Position numbers and translations under genes: made by a program
In this document: one piece after another, positions 9,414 to 19,211 of the stretch
How the letters are laid out: each line of letters begins with the position of its first letter
How positions within the stretch are numbered: position 1 is the first letter of the stretch
The notes under the pieces: model-generated
The model's database searches: none
Told to the model about the DNA's origin: nothing
Seen by the model: only the letters and a program-made list of their open reading frames with translations
Assembly (NCBI GenBank): GCA_944385095.1
Contig: CALWVS010000010.1
Location: forward strand, 1 to 64,000
Origin: an uncultured Oscillospiraceae bacterium
GTDB lineage: Bacteria > Bacillota > Clostridia > Oscillospirales > Oscillospiraceae
Reading direction: 5' to 3'
DNA: 64,000 nucleotides

Positions 9414-10063
9414 ACTGTCTCCTCTTGTTCTTCTCGTTGGGAAATCATGTAACTCAATGCCAAAAGACTGTCAGAAAAATGGACATTTTCAATTACCACA
9501 TCTGCATCTGGAAAGGAAATCTCAGAATTGGTAAAATTCCAAATCCCTTTCACGCCAGAAGATACCAGTCGTTCCCCCATACATTGTGCCACAGAAATTG
9601 GCACAGTCAGCAAACCTACACTCACAGGATGCTCTGCCAGAAATGCCTCCAACTGATCTGCATGGTAAACTGGAATCCCTGTAATGGTGCTTCCCACCAT
9701 TTTTTCCTGCACATCAAATGCAGCCAGCAATTCAAAGCCATTACTAGAGAAACGGAAATTTTCAATGAGCGCACGTCCCAAATTACCAGCACCTACCACT
9801 ACAACTGTGTGCCCACGATTGATTCCCAAAATCTCTCCAATTTCCTCTTTCAAACTGTCCACTTTATATCCATAGCCCTGCTGTCCAAATCCGCCAAAAC
9901 AAAACAAGTCCTGTCGTATCTGAGAAGCAGTCAATCCCATGGACTTTCCCAAGGCACTGGAGGAAATGCGTACCACCCCTTTTCTTTGCAGCTCTGCCAG
10001 ATGTCTATAATACCGTGGTAGCCGCCGTATCACCGCCGTTGAAACCCTACTATTGCGCTTCAT
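9410..10063 (-). CDS. rex: Redox-sensing transcriptional repressor Rex
   Basis: Rex senses the NADH/NAD+ ratio and represses fermentation and energy genes when NADH is low. The 217-residue product has an N-terminal winged helix (RISSSALGKSMGLTASQIRQD, 32-52), the family motif FGGFGQQGYGY (55-65) and a Rossmann fold with GAGNLGRAL (about 91-99). The C-terminal helix for domain swapping follows. Its position close to rnf fits redox control, although no consensus Rex operator is visible before rnfC or rex in this window. A promoter lies ~70 bases upstream. Confidence 0.96.
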   Translation of the reverse strand: MKRNSRVSTAVIRRLPRYYRHLAELQRKGVVRISSSALGKSMGLTASQIRQDLFCFGGFGQQGYGYKVDSLKEEIGEILGINRGHTVVVVGAGNLGRALIENFRFSSNGFELLAAFDVQEKMVGSTITGIPVYHADQLEAFLAEHPVSVGLLTVPISVAQCMGERLVSSGVKGIWNFTNSEISFPDADVVIENVHFSDSLLALSYMISQREEQEETV

Positions 10064-10132
10064 GTCTCGTGCTCCTATCTATTTATGTTCCTACCTTTCA
10101 AGGAGATGGAACTTCTACACTTTATTCTCTAT

Positions 10133-10161
10133 AGTTTACATGATTCCTGCTACCATGTCAA
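10133..10161 (-). promoter_or_regulatory. Promoter of rex and the SLH gene
   Basis: Minus-strand TTGACA and TAAACT are separated by 17 bases, placed ~70 bases before the rex ATG. The -35 box lies only 21 bases after the sigE stop, so readthrough from sigE is also possible because no terminator is visible in between. Confidence 0.65.
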
Positions 10162-10182
10162 ATCCTGTCCCAATCTTTCCTG

Positions 10183-10905
10183 TCACATCATTCTTATCAT
10201 TTCTTTTTTTAATCGTGCGATAATCCGCTTTTCCAGTCTGGAAATATAGGACTGCGAAATCCCCATTTCATCTGCTACCTCTTTTTGTGTTCGTTCTTTT
10301 CGTCCATCCAATCCAAATCGCAGTGTCATAATTTTTTTCTCTCTCTGGTCCAATCGCTCCAAAGCCTGCCATAAAAGTTGTCGGTCCACATCTGCTTCAA
10401 TGGGACGCATCACTACATCCCCATCTGTACCCAATACATCAGAGAGCAACAGCTCATTTCCATCCCAATCCGTATTCAGTGGTTCATCAAAGGATAATTC
10501 AGTTTTTTGTGATGCCACTTTTCTCAGATGCATTAAAATTTCATTTTCGATACATCGAGAGGCATAGGTTGCCAATTTAATTCCTTTTGCTGGTTGATAG
10601 GTTCCCACCGCTTTGATTAAACCGATGGTTCCAATGGAAATCAAATCCTCCAGATTCACCCCTGTATTTTCAAATCTCCTTGCAATGTACACAACCAAGC
10701 GCAGATTATGTTCAATGAGTATTTTTCTTGCCTCCTCATCTCCCTGTACCATTCTTTCAATCATCTCCCCCTCTCTTCCTCTCTCCAAAGGGGTTGGGAG
10801 TACCTCGCTCCCTCCTATGTACATAATTTTTCCCGGGCTTGTCAACCCCAGTTTGTAGAGCAACGCCTCCCATATTGCCTGCCACCGTTTGAATATCCCA
10901 ATCAT
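10183..10905 (-). CDS. sigE: Sporulation mother-cell sigma factor SigE
   Basis: SigE drives early mother-cell gene expression after asymmetric division. The 240-residue protein starts with the amphipathic pro-sequence ([17 protein letters not shown]) removed on activation. The sequence following it includes YIGGSEVLP near the processing site. Region 2 is clear ([33 protein letters not shown]) and region 4 ends in [20 protein letters not shown]. It lies 16 bases after spoIIGA, the gene for its processing protease. This is one of the best indicators that the organism makes endospores. Confidence 0.97.
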   Translation of the reverse strand: MIGIFKRWQAIWEALLYKLGLTSPGKIMYIGGSEVLPTPLERGREGEMIERMVQGDEEARKILIEHNLRLVVYIARRFENTGVNLEDLISIGTIGLIKAVGTYQPAKGIKLATYASRCIENEILMHLRKVASQKTELSFDEPLNTDWDGNELLLSDVLGTDGDVVMRPIEADVDRQLLWQALERLDQREKKIMTLRFGLDGRKERTQKEVADEMGISQSYISRLEKRIIARLKKEMIRMM

Positions 10906-10921
10906 ATACCATAGTTCCCCC

Positions 10922-11785
10922 TTATTTTGCCCCTATTAACAAGTGATATGCGCCACCATCTGAAACTGGTGTTGGTGATAACGCCAATAACCGACCAGCA
11001 TCCCGCCTCCCATCAATCAACAATTTGTCTACTCTCAATGCCAACAACATCCCGCGTTCTATCCCCACTGCCCGATATGGAATTAACTGAAATCGCCTCT
11101 GCCACTCGGGTTCCTGTTCCAGTTGTGCCAAAAATTCGGTTGACTCACCTGCCTTTTCCCATAATTGCCACAGTGTAGTAGGCAACAGCTCTTTGATGGC
11201 TTCTATGTGTGCCACTGGAACAGCCTGCCCAGATATGGGGTCTGTCAATGTGTTTCCAGTATCAACCAATGCTGTGCGCTGAATTACCTTCTCCCCTATC
11301 CCAATCACTACCTGACAAAGCTGGTGCCCTCCCCCATGATGCGTTCCAAATCGGGCAAATACCACACTGAGAACCACATAACAGCCAGCACCAGATAACA
11401 ACACTATTTTTAAATCCATTTCAGAGTAGAGGACACCACTGCCCAATGCCAATGGAACGCCCCCCAATAGCTCGATTGCATAGACACCCCCTCCAAATCC
11501 ACATGCCACTGCAAAAAAAATCAGACACTGTCTCAACAGTCGGCTGCTCTCCCAAAATGCCAGCAGCACCATCCAGATGGCAACTGCAAACCGGCAGGGT
11601 ACAGCTGACAGAAATGACAGCTCAGGTATAAAAATAGCCACAGTATACAGACCACCCAGCACAGCTGCAATGGCAAAGCGGAGCCGTTTGAGCGGCTCTC
11701 CGGCTATTTTCGCTGATGTCAACAACAAAAAATAATCTATGATTGCATTAAGTAAAAATAGGGTATCTACATAGATGACCTGCAC
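10922..11785 (-). CDS. spoIIGA: Sigma-E processing peptidase SpoIIGA
   Basis: Membrane aspartic protease that matures pro-SigE when triggered by SpoIIR from the forespore. The 287-residue protein has five predicted membrane helices in residues 1-150. A cytosolic protease domain follows with the catalytic motif [11 protein letters not shown] near residue 175. Translation starts at a GTG preceded by GAGGGGAGGG. A TATAAT-like -10 box lies at 11813-11818, without a clear -35 at 17 bases. A TTATGA about 23 bases upstream is compatible with the long-spacer, Spo0A-dependent type known for spoIIG promoters, but no clean 0A box is seen. Confidence 0.95.
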   Translation of the reverse strand: MQVIYVDTLFLLNAIIDYFLLLTSAKIAGEPLKRLRFAIAAVLGGLYTVAIFIPELSFLSAVPCRFAVAIWMVLLAFWESSRLLRQCLIFFAVACGFGGGVYAIELLGGVPLALGSGVLYSEMDLKIVLLSGAGCYVVLSVVFARFGTHHGGGHQLCQVVIGIGEKVIQRTALVDTGNTLTDPISGQAVPVAHIEAIKELLPTTLWQLWEKAGESTEFLAQLEQEPEWQRRFQLIPYRAVGIERGMLLALRVDKLLIDGRRDAGRLLALSPTPVSDGGAYHLLIGAK

Positions 11786-11872
11786 CCTGCTTCCCTCCCC
11801 TCACATCGCCTGATTATATTCCTGTCCTTGTACGAAAGCAGTCATAACAGGCCATCACCCAAAACCATTAAA

Positions 11873-11916
11873 AAAAGATTGTATTTCATGCAAGTCTGCA
11901 TAAAATACAATCTTTT
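11873..11916 (-). terminator. Terminator of the trmB-to-rnmV operon
   Basis: Perfect 14-bp stem (AAAAGATTGTATTT and complement) with an inner ATGCA/TGCAT extension in the loop. It is followed by a T-run on the minus strand and starts 3 bases after the rnmV stop. It closes the long unit that begins at the trmB promoter near 21.98 kb. Confidence 0.9.
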
Positions 11917-11918
11917 CT

Positions 11919-12524
11919 TCAAGTTTTTTCAAGTCCCAACAGTTCTTTTGCCTCTTGTGGTGTGTAGAAGGTGTTGAGCAACTCCAAAAGAGCATTTGCA
12001 CTCATATGTTCTGGCAACTGGAGTGCATGAAGAAACTGTACTCTTTTTTCATGGCTGTTGGCACCACCTACCAGTCCAGCCAGATAGAGGTCTGTTTTAC
12101 TCAGTGCCTGTCCTGCTGAACGTCTCTCCTGCGACTCTCCCAGAATCGTTGCACCTGCCCGTTTCAAAACCTGTTGGAGTATCTCTGGTGGCATTCCTTC
12201 CACCCCGAGTTTTCCTTCTTTACCCGCCTTACGTTTTCTCTTTTCTTTCCCATACTGGTCTGGAATATAGGCGTGTTTTACATATTGTGGTGGAATCTCC
12301 CCCTTAATGCGATTGCGAATGACAAAACCAGCTCCATCTGAATCCGTCAGTACAATGAGACCACGCTTTTGGGCAACCTGCCCCAATAATTTCATTTTGG
12401 GCTGATTCTTAAAAATACCAAATCCATCTGTCTCTAAAATCAGGGTATCTACCACCTGAGACAGGGCATTTTTGTCATACCGTCCTTCCACTACAATGGC
12501 TTCCTGAATTTGAATCTTTACCAT
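11919..12524 (-). CDS. rnmV: Ribonuclease M5 (5S rRNA maturation)
   Basis: RNase M5 cuts the 5S rRNA precursor on both sides of the mature molecule. The 201-residue TOPRIM protein has the acidic motif VVEGRYDKNAL (12-22), LTDSDGAG (about 58-65) and the RNase M5 stretch YIPDQYGKEKRKRKAGKEGKLGVE, split here as IPDQYGKE and GKLGVEGM. The start overlaps the holA stop by 7 bases with SD AAGGGGAACGAG. It is the last gene of the operon. Its TOPRIM domain is the ordinary M5 type, not the JetD nuclease missing from the upstream jet genes. Confidence 0.95.
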   Translation of the reverse strand: MVKIQIQEAIVVEGRYDKNALSQVVDTLILETDGFGIFKNQPKMKLLGQVAQKRGLIVLTDSDGAGFVIRNRIKGEIPPQYVKHAYIPDQYGKEKRKRKAGKEGKLGVEGMPPEILQQVLKRAGATILGESQERRSAGQALSKTDLYLAGLVGGANSHEKRVQFLHALQLPEHMSANALLELLNTFYTPQEAKELLGLEKT

Positions 12525-13576
12525 CTCGTTCCCCTTTTCTGCATTGGGGCTGCCAATTCCAATAACAGTTCTGTTAACAACTCTTGATTTTCACGCCCTG
12601 TTGACTTCATGGCAAAGTCAGTCTGAGCACAGCGCACCACACTACGGCGGCACCACTCCACCCCAAAACGGCGGGCAGAATAAAAAATACGCTCTGCCCG
12701 AAATGATTTTAACTCCCAAAGTTCTGCCACATAGGCTGGATTTTTTCCACGCTCCAACGCCAATGCTGCACAGTAAATTTGCCGTAACTGTTTGCCCAAA
12801 GCAGCCAGTATCTTCATGGGCGGTTCTTGCATCTGATACAGTTCCCCCAGAACAGCCGCTGCATGGTCAAATTTCCCCTCACCAATGGCATTTGTCATTT
12901 GATAAATCACAGCATCCAACTGCACTGTGACCACTGCTTCAATATCTCCTCTGGTAATCCTGGTCTGTTTGGCATAGGCTCCCACTTTCTCAATTTCACC
13001 AATGAGTGTGTGCATCAAATCGCCGCAGAGAAAAATCATCTCTCGAGCCAGTCCCTTGTCAATCTCTCGTCCCAACGCTCGAAACCTACGTTGAATCCAT
13101 GCCACCAGATTTGCCTCATCGCTTCTGGCAAAATCCACCAAAACACCGCTTTTTTTCACTGTGGCTGCCAATTTTGTTCTTGCATCCCACTTAAATGGCA
13201 CTAAATCATAGAAGAAAACCAGACAACAGTAGTCAGGCAACTGACTCAATATGGTGCGGTATTGTTCCCTTTCTGCCTCTCTAGTCTGAAACAAATCAAA
13301 ATCTGTCACCAAAATAAAGGTGCGTTCTGCCATCATAGGCAGACAATCAATTGCTTCTTCCAGTTTTTTAGGTGTGACTTCCTTTTCCTTCAAAACATGA
13401 TAATTAAAGGTCTCCATACCATTGGTGAGAAGGATTGTTTTCAACCGTCCCAGATAATATTCTTTTAAATAGCTCTCCTCACCATAAAAAAAATATAACT
13501 GGCGAATCGTTCCCTCAGATAGTTCCTTCTCCAACTGTCGAAAGTCCATGGCTTCTGTTTTCGCTTTCGCTGCCAA
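12518..13576 (-). CDS. holA: DNA polymerase III delta subunit
   Basis: HolA opens the sliding clamp within the clamp loader. The 352-residue protein follows the delta-family layout: AAA+-like N-terminal domain (LYFFYGEESYLKEYYLGRL near 28-46), lid (WIQRRFRALGREID) and C-terminal collar domain. The start is a TTG placed 8 bases after AGGAGGT, a near-perfect ribosome-binding site. Thus the gene begins inside comEC, overlapping its 3' end by 62 bases. comEC-holA adjacency is common in Firmicutes. Confidence 0.94.
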   Translation of the reverse strand: MAAKAKTEAMDFRQLEKELSEGTIRQLYFFYGEESYLKEYYLGRLKTILLTNGMETFNYHVLKEKEVTPKKLEEAIDCLPMMAERTFILVTDFDLFQTREAEREQYRTILSQLPDYCCLVFFYDLVPFKWDARTKLAATVKKSGVLVDFARSDEANLVAWIQRRFRALGREIDKGLAREMIFLCGDLMHTLIGEIEKVGAYAKQTRITRGDIEAVVTVQLDAVIYQMTNAIGEGKFDHAAAVLGELYQMQEPPMKILAALGKQLRQIYCAALALERGKNPAYVAELWELKSFRAERIFYSARRFGVEWCRRSVVRCAQTDFAMKSTGRENQELLTELLLELAAPMQKRGTRW

Positions 13577-15851
13577 ATGTTTTCACCTCCTGAATTTGTA
13601 TTCGAATGTTGCCTGACTGGTCTGTGCGAAGTACGCCAGCCCCTATTTCCTGAATCCGCTGTAAGGTCTCTGGGGCTGGATGCCCATATCGGTTATTTTC
13701 CCCCACAGAAATCAACACAAGTTCTGGTTTCAACTGAGATAGCAGTTGTTGCGAGGTTGAGGTAGCGGAACCATGATGCCCAGCCATCAACAATTCCACC
13801 TGTGAAACAGATAACTGCTGCAATAGTTCCTGTTCCCCCTCCTCGCTCATATCTCCTGTCAGTAACAAGTCTGTCTCACCCCATGAAACAAGGCAGGATA
13901 AGCCCTGTTCATTCACATCTCCTGATTGAAACATAGGCGGAAACAGGGTAATAGTACCATCCTTCAGTTGAACTTGTGTCTTGGTGTCTATCATACACTG
14001 GTTTACCCCTGTCAATACACACAGTTCCTCTATGTCACTTCTCAAACTGCTGTCTTCTTCCACATCAGCCAATGCAATGTGGTCCACCTGAATTTGTTTG
14101 AGCACCTGTTCAATTCCATTGGCATGGTCATTGTGATAGTGAGTCAGTACCAGCATATCCAACCTGGAAACACCAGCGTTTTTCAAATAGGCTACTGCTT
14201 TTTCACCTGCATCATAATCCCCTCCACAGTCAACCATACACAGAAAATTTCCCATTCGTACCAGAACACACTGTCCCTGCCCCACATCCAGCACTGTAAC
14301 ACTTGCCTCTCCCCACCAAAAACTCCATGCGGTCAGCAAAATGGAGAGAGACAGCATACCAATGATTCCACAAATGGGGGCAATTGCCCTTTTTCTTCCC
14401 GGAATCAGCCATACACCTGCCAGAATCAAATAGCCATACAGAAACCAGATGCAGTAGTATTCCCCATCCAAGCTGAGGGAGGAAAAAGGCAATCCGTCCA
14501 ACCATGTCACTGCCCCTTGGATGTAGTGCGTCAAAAATATGGTGGGAACTGCGATAAGCTGTGCCAATGGAGCCAACACAAGCCCCAATAACCCCAGCAC
14601 TAGCCCAATTTGGAACAGCAAATCCATTGCCCATAGTACAAACAAATTGGAAAGTGGTGCAATCAGAGAGACTGATTGCATGTGAAACGCAATCAGCGGC
14701 AGTGTAAACACAGAAGCTCCCGCTGTCGATGCCAGTGTGGCAATCACCAGCTTTGGTATGAGCTGTTTCCACCACAATATGGACCATCTCTTTGCTTTTT
14801 TCAAATGGAAACAGCCCTGTAACCCGTTGTATACCACATCACTGCACAACAAAATACCTGCCACTGCGGCAAAAGAGAGCTGCAAACCAATATGAAGGAG
14901 TGTATATGGATTCTGGAGCACCTGCAACCCCAGTGCAACTGCCATGGTCGTTAAGGAATCGCTCTCCCGATTGACTAACGGTGCCAATTGGGTCAACAAA
15001 ATCATAATGGTAGCCCTCACAACCGATGGTGTACAACCTGTCATAATTGTAAATATGATACAAATTGGAATCAACAGGATGGCGGTCAGCCTGCGATTAC
15101 CTCCTAAGCAGAGGGATACCATTCCAGCCAAAAAAGCCAGGTGCATCCCTGACACCGCAACAGCATGGCTTAACCCTGTATGCTGCAATGCCAGATTGAG
15201 TTCCTCTGACAACAGGTCTGTATCCCCTGTCACAACTGCCACCGTGATGGGGCTGACAGTCTCAGGAAAAACCTGTACAATGGTATCCTTCAACCTGTCT
15301 ACCCAGATGAGGGGAAACATCCAGAACGGCATGTGTTCTGGAGATTGAACGGTTAAATCTCCATAGAATTTCCCGGTCAGTACAATCCCCTGCGCACGTT
15401 GGTATGTTCCTGCTAGTTGACAGTGGGCAATCCCTGAGATTTCGTCGCCTGGCTGTAGTGTCTCTCCACGCTCATCTATGGTCAACAGCATGGGGAGGCG
15501 TCTACCCTGCTCTGTGATACAAGTAACTGGTAACTGCCACATATCATAACTTGGTTCTGGAATTCCTGTTACCACTGCCTGAAGTTCTATGGTTGTATTG
15601 TTCAGCTCCTGTGCTGGTTGGAATTGCATCTCCTGATGGCACACCATAGAGAAAAATCCAATTGCAAACCCCACAGACACATATCGCAACACACATGACA
15701 TTTTTGCATTGCGTTTTCTTGATAGAACCCCTACCAAACAGAATCCAATGCTAACTCCACACAGTGGAAGCAGCATTGCAGTCAGTGAGCATACCATGGC
15801 TGCCAACACAGCTCCAACTAAGCCCACTGACAAAATCCCCAGCTTTCGCAC
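13515..15851 (-). CDS. comEC: ComEC/Rec2 DNA-uptake channel protein
   Basis: ComEC transports single-stranded DNA across the membrane during transformation. The 778-residue protein has N-terminal helices with a DUF4131-like domain. The competence domain follows (HTGLSHAVAVSGMHLAFLAG near 235). The C-terminal metallo-beta-lactamase domain carries LTHYHNDHANG near 575 and GHHGS near 700. Start is GTG with upstream AAGGGGAG. It lies 48 bases after jetC with no terminator between, so it is probably co-transcribed. Full length and intact motifs suggest a functional protein. Confidence 0.95.
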   Translation of the reverse strand: MRKLGILSVGLVGAVLAAMVCSLTAMLLPLCGVSIGFCLVGVLSRKRNAKMSCVLRYVSVGFAIGFFSMVCHQEMQFQPAQELNNTTIELQAVVTGIPEPSYDMWQLPVTCITEQGRRLPMLLTIDERGETLQPGDEISGIAHCQLAGTYQRAQGIVLTGKFYGDLTVQSPEHMPFWMFPLIWVDRLKDTIVQVFPETVSPITVAVVTGDTDLLSEELNLALQHTGLSHAVAVSGMHLAFLAGMVSLCLGGNRRLTAILLIPICIIFTIMTGCTPSVVRATIMILLTQLAPLVNRESDSLTTMAVALGLQVLQNPYTLLHIGLQLSFAAVAGILLCSDVVYNGLQGCFHLKKAKRWSILWWKQLIPKLVIATLASTAGASVFTLPLIAFHMQSVSLIAPLSNLFVLWAMDLLFQIGLVLGLLGLVLAPLAQLIAVPTIFLTHYIQGAVTWLDGLPFSSLSLDGEYYCIWFLYGYLILAGVWLIPGRKRAIAPICGIIGMLSLSILLTAWSFWWGEASVTVLDVGQGQCVLVRMGNFLCMVDCGGDYDAGEKAVAYLKNAGVSRLDMLVLTHYHNDHANGIEQVLKQIQVDHIALADVEEDSSLRSDIEELCVLTGVNQCMIDTKTQVQLKDGTITLFPPMFQSGDVNEQGLSCLVSWGETDLLLTGDMSEEGEQELLQQLSVSQVELLMAGHHGSATSTSQQLLSQLKPELVLISVGENNRYGHPAPETLQRIQEIGAGVLRTDQSGNIRIQIQEVKTFGSESENRSHGLSTVGEGTI

Positions 15852-15899
15852 TTTGTTTTCTCCCCTTCAAACAAACGGTGCCTTCCCTCTGCTTTTTGT

Positions 15900-18800
15900 C
15901 TACAACTCTATCTTCTCAAATGGTGCCAAAACGGCTCTGGACCCCGCTTTTACAATGGAATAGGTCACATCACAGTAGGGATAAATGGAACTGCATTTTT
16001 CAACGGTGGAAATCAGTACCAACTGTAAGCCCAATTTATGAAACATCTGCATCATGGGTTCAATACGGTCACTAGTCATGTTGTTGAACGCCTCATCCAA
16101 CAATACCAGTCGAATGCTGTTTGGGCTATGGCGATAGATTTGCAGCAGAGAGGCACAAATTGCCACATAGAAGGGAGCCTGATTTTCACCACCGCTACTA
16201 TCTCCACTGACCTGAGAAAGTGGAACTTTCAGACCTGTTACCACATTTTCCACCTGAATGTCATACTCCAAATAGGTACGGTAGTCCACATAACGGGATA
16301 GTTGCTCACTGACTGGCTTTTCTCCTGTGGCTCGTTCCTGTGCTGCCTGATTGATGTCTGCCATAATCCGCTCCATCAGCTCATCTACCTGTGCCTCATA
16401 GGCTGGCTGGCTCATGGCTTCTCTTGTAAAAAAGCTGTCTGATTCGGTAATCTGCACATTGGCTTCATCCAAAATCATATGGTAAAAATTCCTCAGTTGT
16501 GGATCTTGTGGCTCTGACAGGGAAAAGTGGTACCGCTCCTCACCATAGGTCAGTTGGGTCATCACGCGGTCCAGTGCCCGGAACTGCAGCTTTGCATTTT
16601 GAATGTCATCTTTCATGCGGAACAGGATTTCTTTTCGAAAACGCTCCTTACATCTGAGTTTTGCCTCCTGTAAGTTCTCAATAGACCGCTCCAGTTCAAT
16701 ATGTACCAGTTCACTGTACGCTTTGCGGTATTCCTCCAACCCATTCAGCCCCAATGGATAGTCCATCACATAGTTTTGGTTGTACTCCTGTTGTTTGGGT
16801 TGTAATTTCTGATAAAGTGCCTCCTGAAGCAATCCCGCTGTCTCACTGCGCACTCTGCCACAGGTACGCTCACGCTCCTCCGGTTTGCTGTCCTGCTGTA
16901 ATTTCTGATATTGCTGTATCACTGCCTCAATCAGTTCAGGGTGTATCTGTTCAAACCGCTGCTTCTCCCCATAAATCACATCCAACTCCTGTTGATTGCG
17001 TTCTATGTTCTTCTGTGTGTTTTCCATCCCTTTTTCATAGACCCAAATCTGTTTTTTCAATTCATCCAGTGCTGAATCTACTTCTTCACATGCTACCTGA
17101 CAGTTTTTCACCCGGTCAAATAGCCCAGCCAACAGGGGATTTGTCTCATAGTCTCTGATTTTTTCTGCCACCTGAGCAAGTTTTGCCTGTGCCTGTTCTA
17201 ATTGATAAAATACATCCAGATTTTGTTTCAGAGTAAGCAGGTGGCGACCATAGATAAATTGAGAGAGTGTCTGGGCACACACCCCATACTTTGTCCCCTG
17301 TTCCTCCAAAATTTTGAGTTGCTCCATCTGTTCTGCAATCAGTTCCTGTAACTGCTCCTGTCTCTCCCTGCGTGCATCGGAACCAATACATCGGATGGGT
17401 TGTTTCATTCTCTGCAACCGGTAGCCCTGATGGCGCAATAAATCTTGACTGACACTGTTTCTGTACTGCTCAAGCTGTTCTATCTGCTCACAGCAGATAA
17501 TATCATGTAATAAATAGTTGATATATTGCTTTGCGTATCTGTTTTCACTGCCTACCTTGGCTGCCAACATCTCTTTTTGTGGTGGTTCCCACTGTTTACT
17601 GTCCTGCTCTAAGACCACAGTATTGACAAGAGCAATATCTTCCACCTGCTCTCCCAACTGTGCAAATACCTGTTTTGCCATTGGATAGTGTTTGGGGGGT
17701 ACCAGCACATCAAACCGCCTGCGCCCCAAGGCTGCCTCTGCACAATCCTGCCATTCCTCATCTTCCATGTAGAGCAATTCACATAAAATTTTGGCATCCT
17801 GTTCCAGCCCCTGCTTCTCCAGTTCCCCGTTGATTTTCCTACGCAACAGTTCTGCCGGTGGCGGAAATACCATTTTGCCCTTTTTCAGCTCGTTTAGCTC
17901 CTGCACATGGTTTTTTCGTTCCTCTTGCAGTTGTTCCCGTTTGCGGCGAAGCTGGTAACTCTCTTCATCCAGAACTTCCTCCAGCTTATGCAGCTTTTCC
18001 TCCACCTCTACCAGAGCAGATAGTTGCTGTTCTTGGTCCTGTTCCAGCAAGTGTTCCTTTTGTATTGTTGGAGTATCATCCAGTTTCAGTGTGTCCAACT
18101 GTCCCAATAGCTGTTCCAGTTCTGTCATACTCCGATTCCAGTTCTCATACCGCTTTTGCTGTCTGTTCACTTCCTGCTGACATTGTGCCTGCTCCTGTTG
18201 ATAAAACACAGCCGCCTGCACCTGTGGGTCATCATCCCGTTCCCGTTCCGCCTGTCTGAGTGCCTCCTGAGTCTGTTTTTTCCGTTCCTCCAGCCGTTGG
18301 CGTTCTGGTACAAGGTTAGAAAGCTCCTGCTTTGCCTGTATCAACTCCTGCTGACACTGCTTACCTCTGCGCTGTTCCTGCTCCAGTCTCAGACGAATCA
18401 GCAAACCATCATAAATCCAAACCTGATTTTGGAGTTCTTGGGTTCGATTTCCCTGTTCTACCACCTCTCCCAGCAACTTTTCTCTGGTTTTGGCTTCTAA
18501 CAGTGTCTCCTCCAGTCGCTCCAATTCTCTCATATCACTTTGTAAATCTTCTACCTTAATCTCCGGTTCAGGCAGAATATAGGCATAGATAAAACTGCGT
18601 ATATCCTGAATTTCTTTGAGAGAGGTTCCCATATGAAATACTTCATTGAACTTCTTGCCCAGATTGGATTCTGCATCTCCTATCCCCAGAGAACGGCAGA
18701 TATAATTGCGTGCGTCTCTTTGGGTAGCTGGATTTCGGATACCATCGCAGGAATTTTTAAATACCTCTTTTGTAGTTGGACGGCGGTCTGCATCCAGAAA

Positions 18801-19211
18801 CTGTAAATCCTCCAACCGTATCCCGTGTCTGGTTAGAAACCAATCCTGTGCCACCTGTTTCAGCTCCTGGGTTGGGCTGTCTGACTCCACACGCACTACA
18901 ATCACAAAAGGTGCATTTTCTTTATGGTCAAAAAATTCAACCCCAACATAAGCCACCGTCCGCCCGGGTCTTAAATACAGATTTTCCCCTCTCTGCTTTC
19001 CATGTACAGAGCCCTGCAAGGTTCGCTTGCTGCGTTGATTGCCCGCTGTATTAAACTCCTTATTGGTGGTCAAACAGTAGCGGATGGCATCCATAATGGT
19101 GGTCTTACCAACTGCATTGACCCCAATCAGATAGGTTGCATTGCGGAAAGAAATGGTTTCATCCTGAAAATTGTGCCAGTGAATGAGGCGTAATCTGGTC
19201 AACTCAATCAA
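15900..19211 (-). CDS. jetC: MukB/JetC-type SMC ATPase of a Wadjet/MksBEF-like complex
   Basis: Large coiled-coil ATPase expected to extrude DNA loops as the motor of an SMC complex. It has an N-terminal Walker A (GVNAVGKTT, about residue 31), ~700 residues of Q/E/L-rich coiled coil and a hinge-like middle (LVPPKHYPMAKQVF region). The C-terminal head has the signature SGDSSGGENQ and Walker B VLLDEAFNNM. An ATG 33 bases further upstream gives a longer frame, but it lacks an SD. The TTG at 19211 is preceded by GGAGGAGAACC and overlaps jetB by 8 bases, so it is preferred. JetD is absent, so plasmid cleavage is not implied. Confidence 0.9.
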   Translation of the reverse strand: MIELTRLRLIHWHNFQDETISFRNATYLIGVNAVGKTTIMDAIRYCLTTNKEFNTAGNQRSKRTLQGSVHGKQRGENLYLRPGRTVAYVGVEFFDHKENAPFVIVVRVESDSPTQELKQVAQDWFLTRHGIRLEDLQFLDADRRPTTKEVFKNSCDGIRNPATQRDARNYICRSLGIGDAESNLGKKFNEVFHMGTSLKEIQDIRSFIYAYILPEPEIKVEDLQSDMRELERLEETLLEAKTREKLLGEVVEQGNRTQELQNQVWIYDGLLIRLRLEQEQRRGKQCQQELIQAKQELSNLVPERQRLEERKKQTQEALRQAERERDDDPQVQAAVFYQQEQAQCQQEVNRQQKRYENWNRSMTELEQLLGQLDTLKLDDTPTIQKEHLLEQDQEQQLSALVEVEEKLHKLEEVLDEESYQLRRKREQLQEERKNHVQELNELKKGKMVFPPPAELLRRKINGELEKQGLEQDAKILCELLYMEDEEWQDCAEAALGRRRFDVLVPPKHYPMAKQVFAQLGEQVEDIALVNTVVLEQDSKQWEPPQKEMLAAKVGSENRYAKQYINYLLHDIICCEQIEQLEQYRNSVSQDLLRHQGYRLQRMKQPIRCIGSDARRERQEQLQELIAEQMEQLKILEEQGTKYGVCAQTLSQFIYGRHLLTLKQNLDVFYQLEQAQAKLAQVAEKIRDYETNPLLAGLFDRVKNCQVACEEVDSALDELKKQIWVYEKGMENTQKNIERNQQELDVIYGEKQRFEQIHPELIEAVIQQYQKLQQDSKPEERERTCGRVRSETAGLLQEALYQKLQPKQQEYNQNYVMDYPLGLNGLEEYRKAYSELVHIELERSIENLQEAKLRCKERFRKEILFRMKDDIQNAKLQFRALDRVMTQLTYGEERYHFSLSEPQDPQLRNFYHMILDEANVQITESDSFFTREAMSQPAYEAQVDELMERIMADINQAAQERATGEKPVSEQLSRYVDYRTYLEYDIQVENVVTGLKVPLSQVSGDSSGGENQAPFYVAICASLLQIYRHSPNSIRLVLLDEAFNNMTSDRIEPMMQMFHKLGLQLVLISTVEKCSSIYPYCDVTYSIVKAGSRAVLAPFEKIEL

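Noticed and set aside
9029-10021. 330-codon plus-strand frame across the SLH and rex genes
   Set aside because: Composition is that of a shadow frame, and both minus-strand genes show clear family motifs.
11919-12524. RNase M5 as a substitute for the missing JetD TOPRIM nuclease
   Set aside because: All features are those of ordinary RnmV, including the IPDQYGKE segment. It is a stand-alone housekeeping enzyme.
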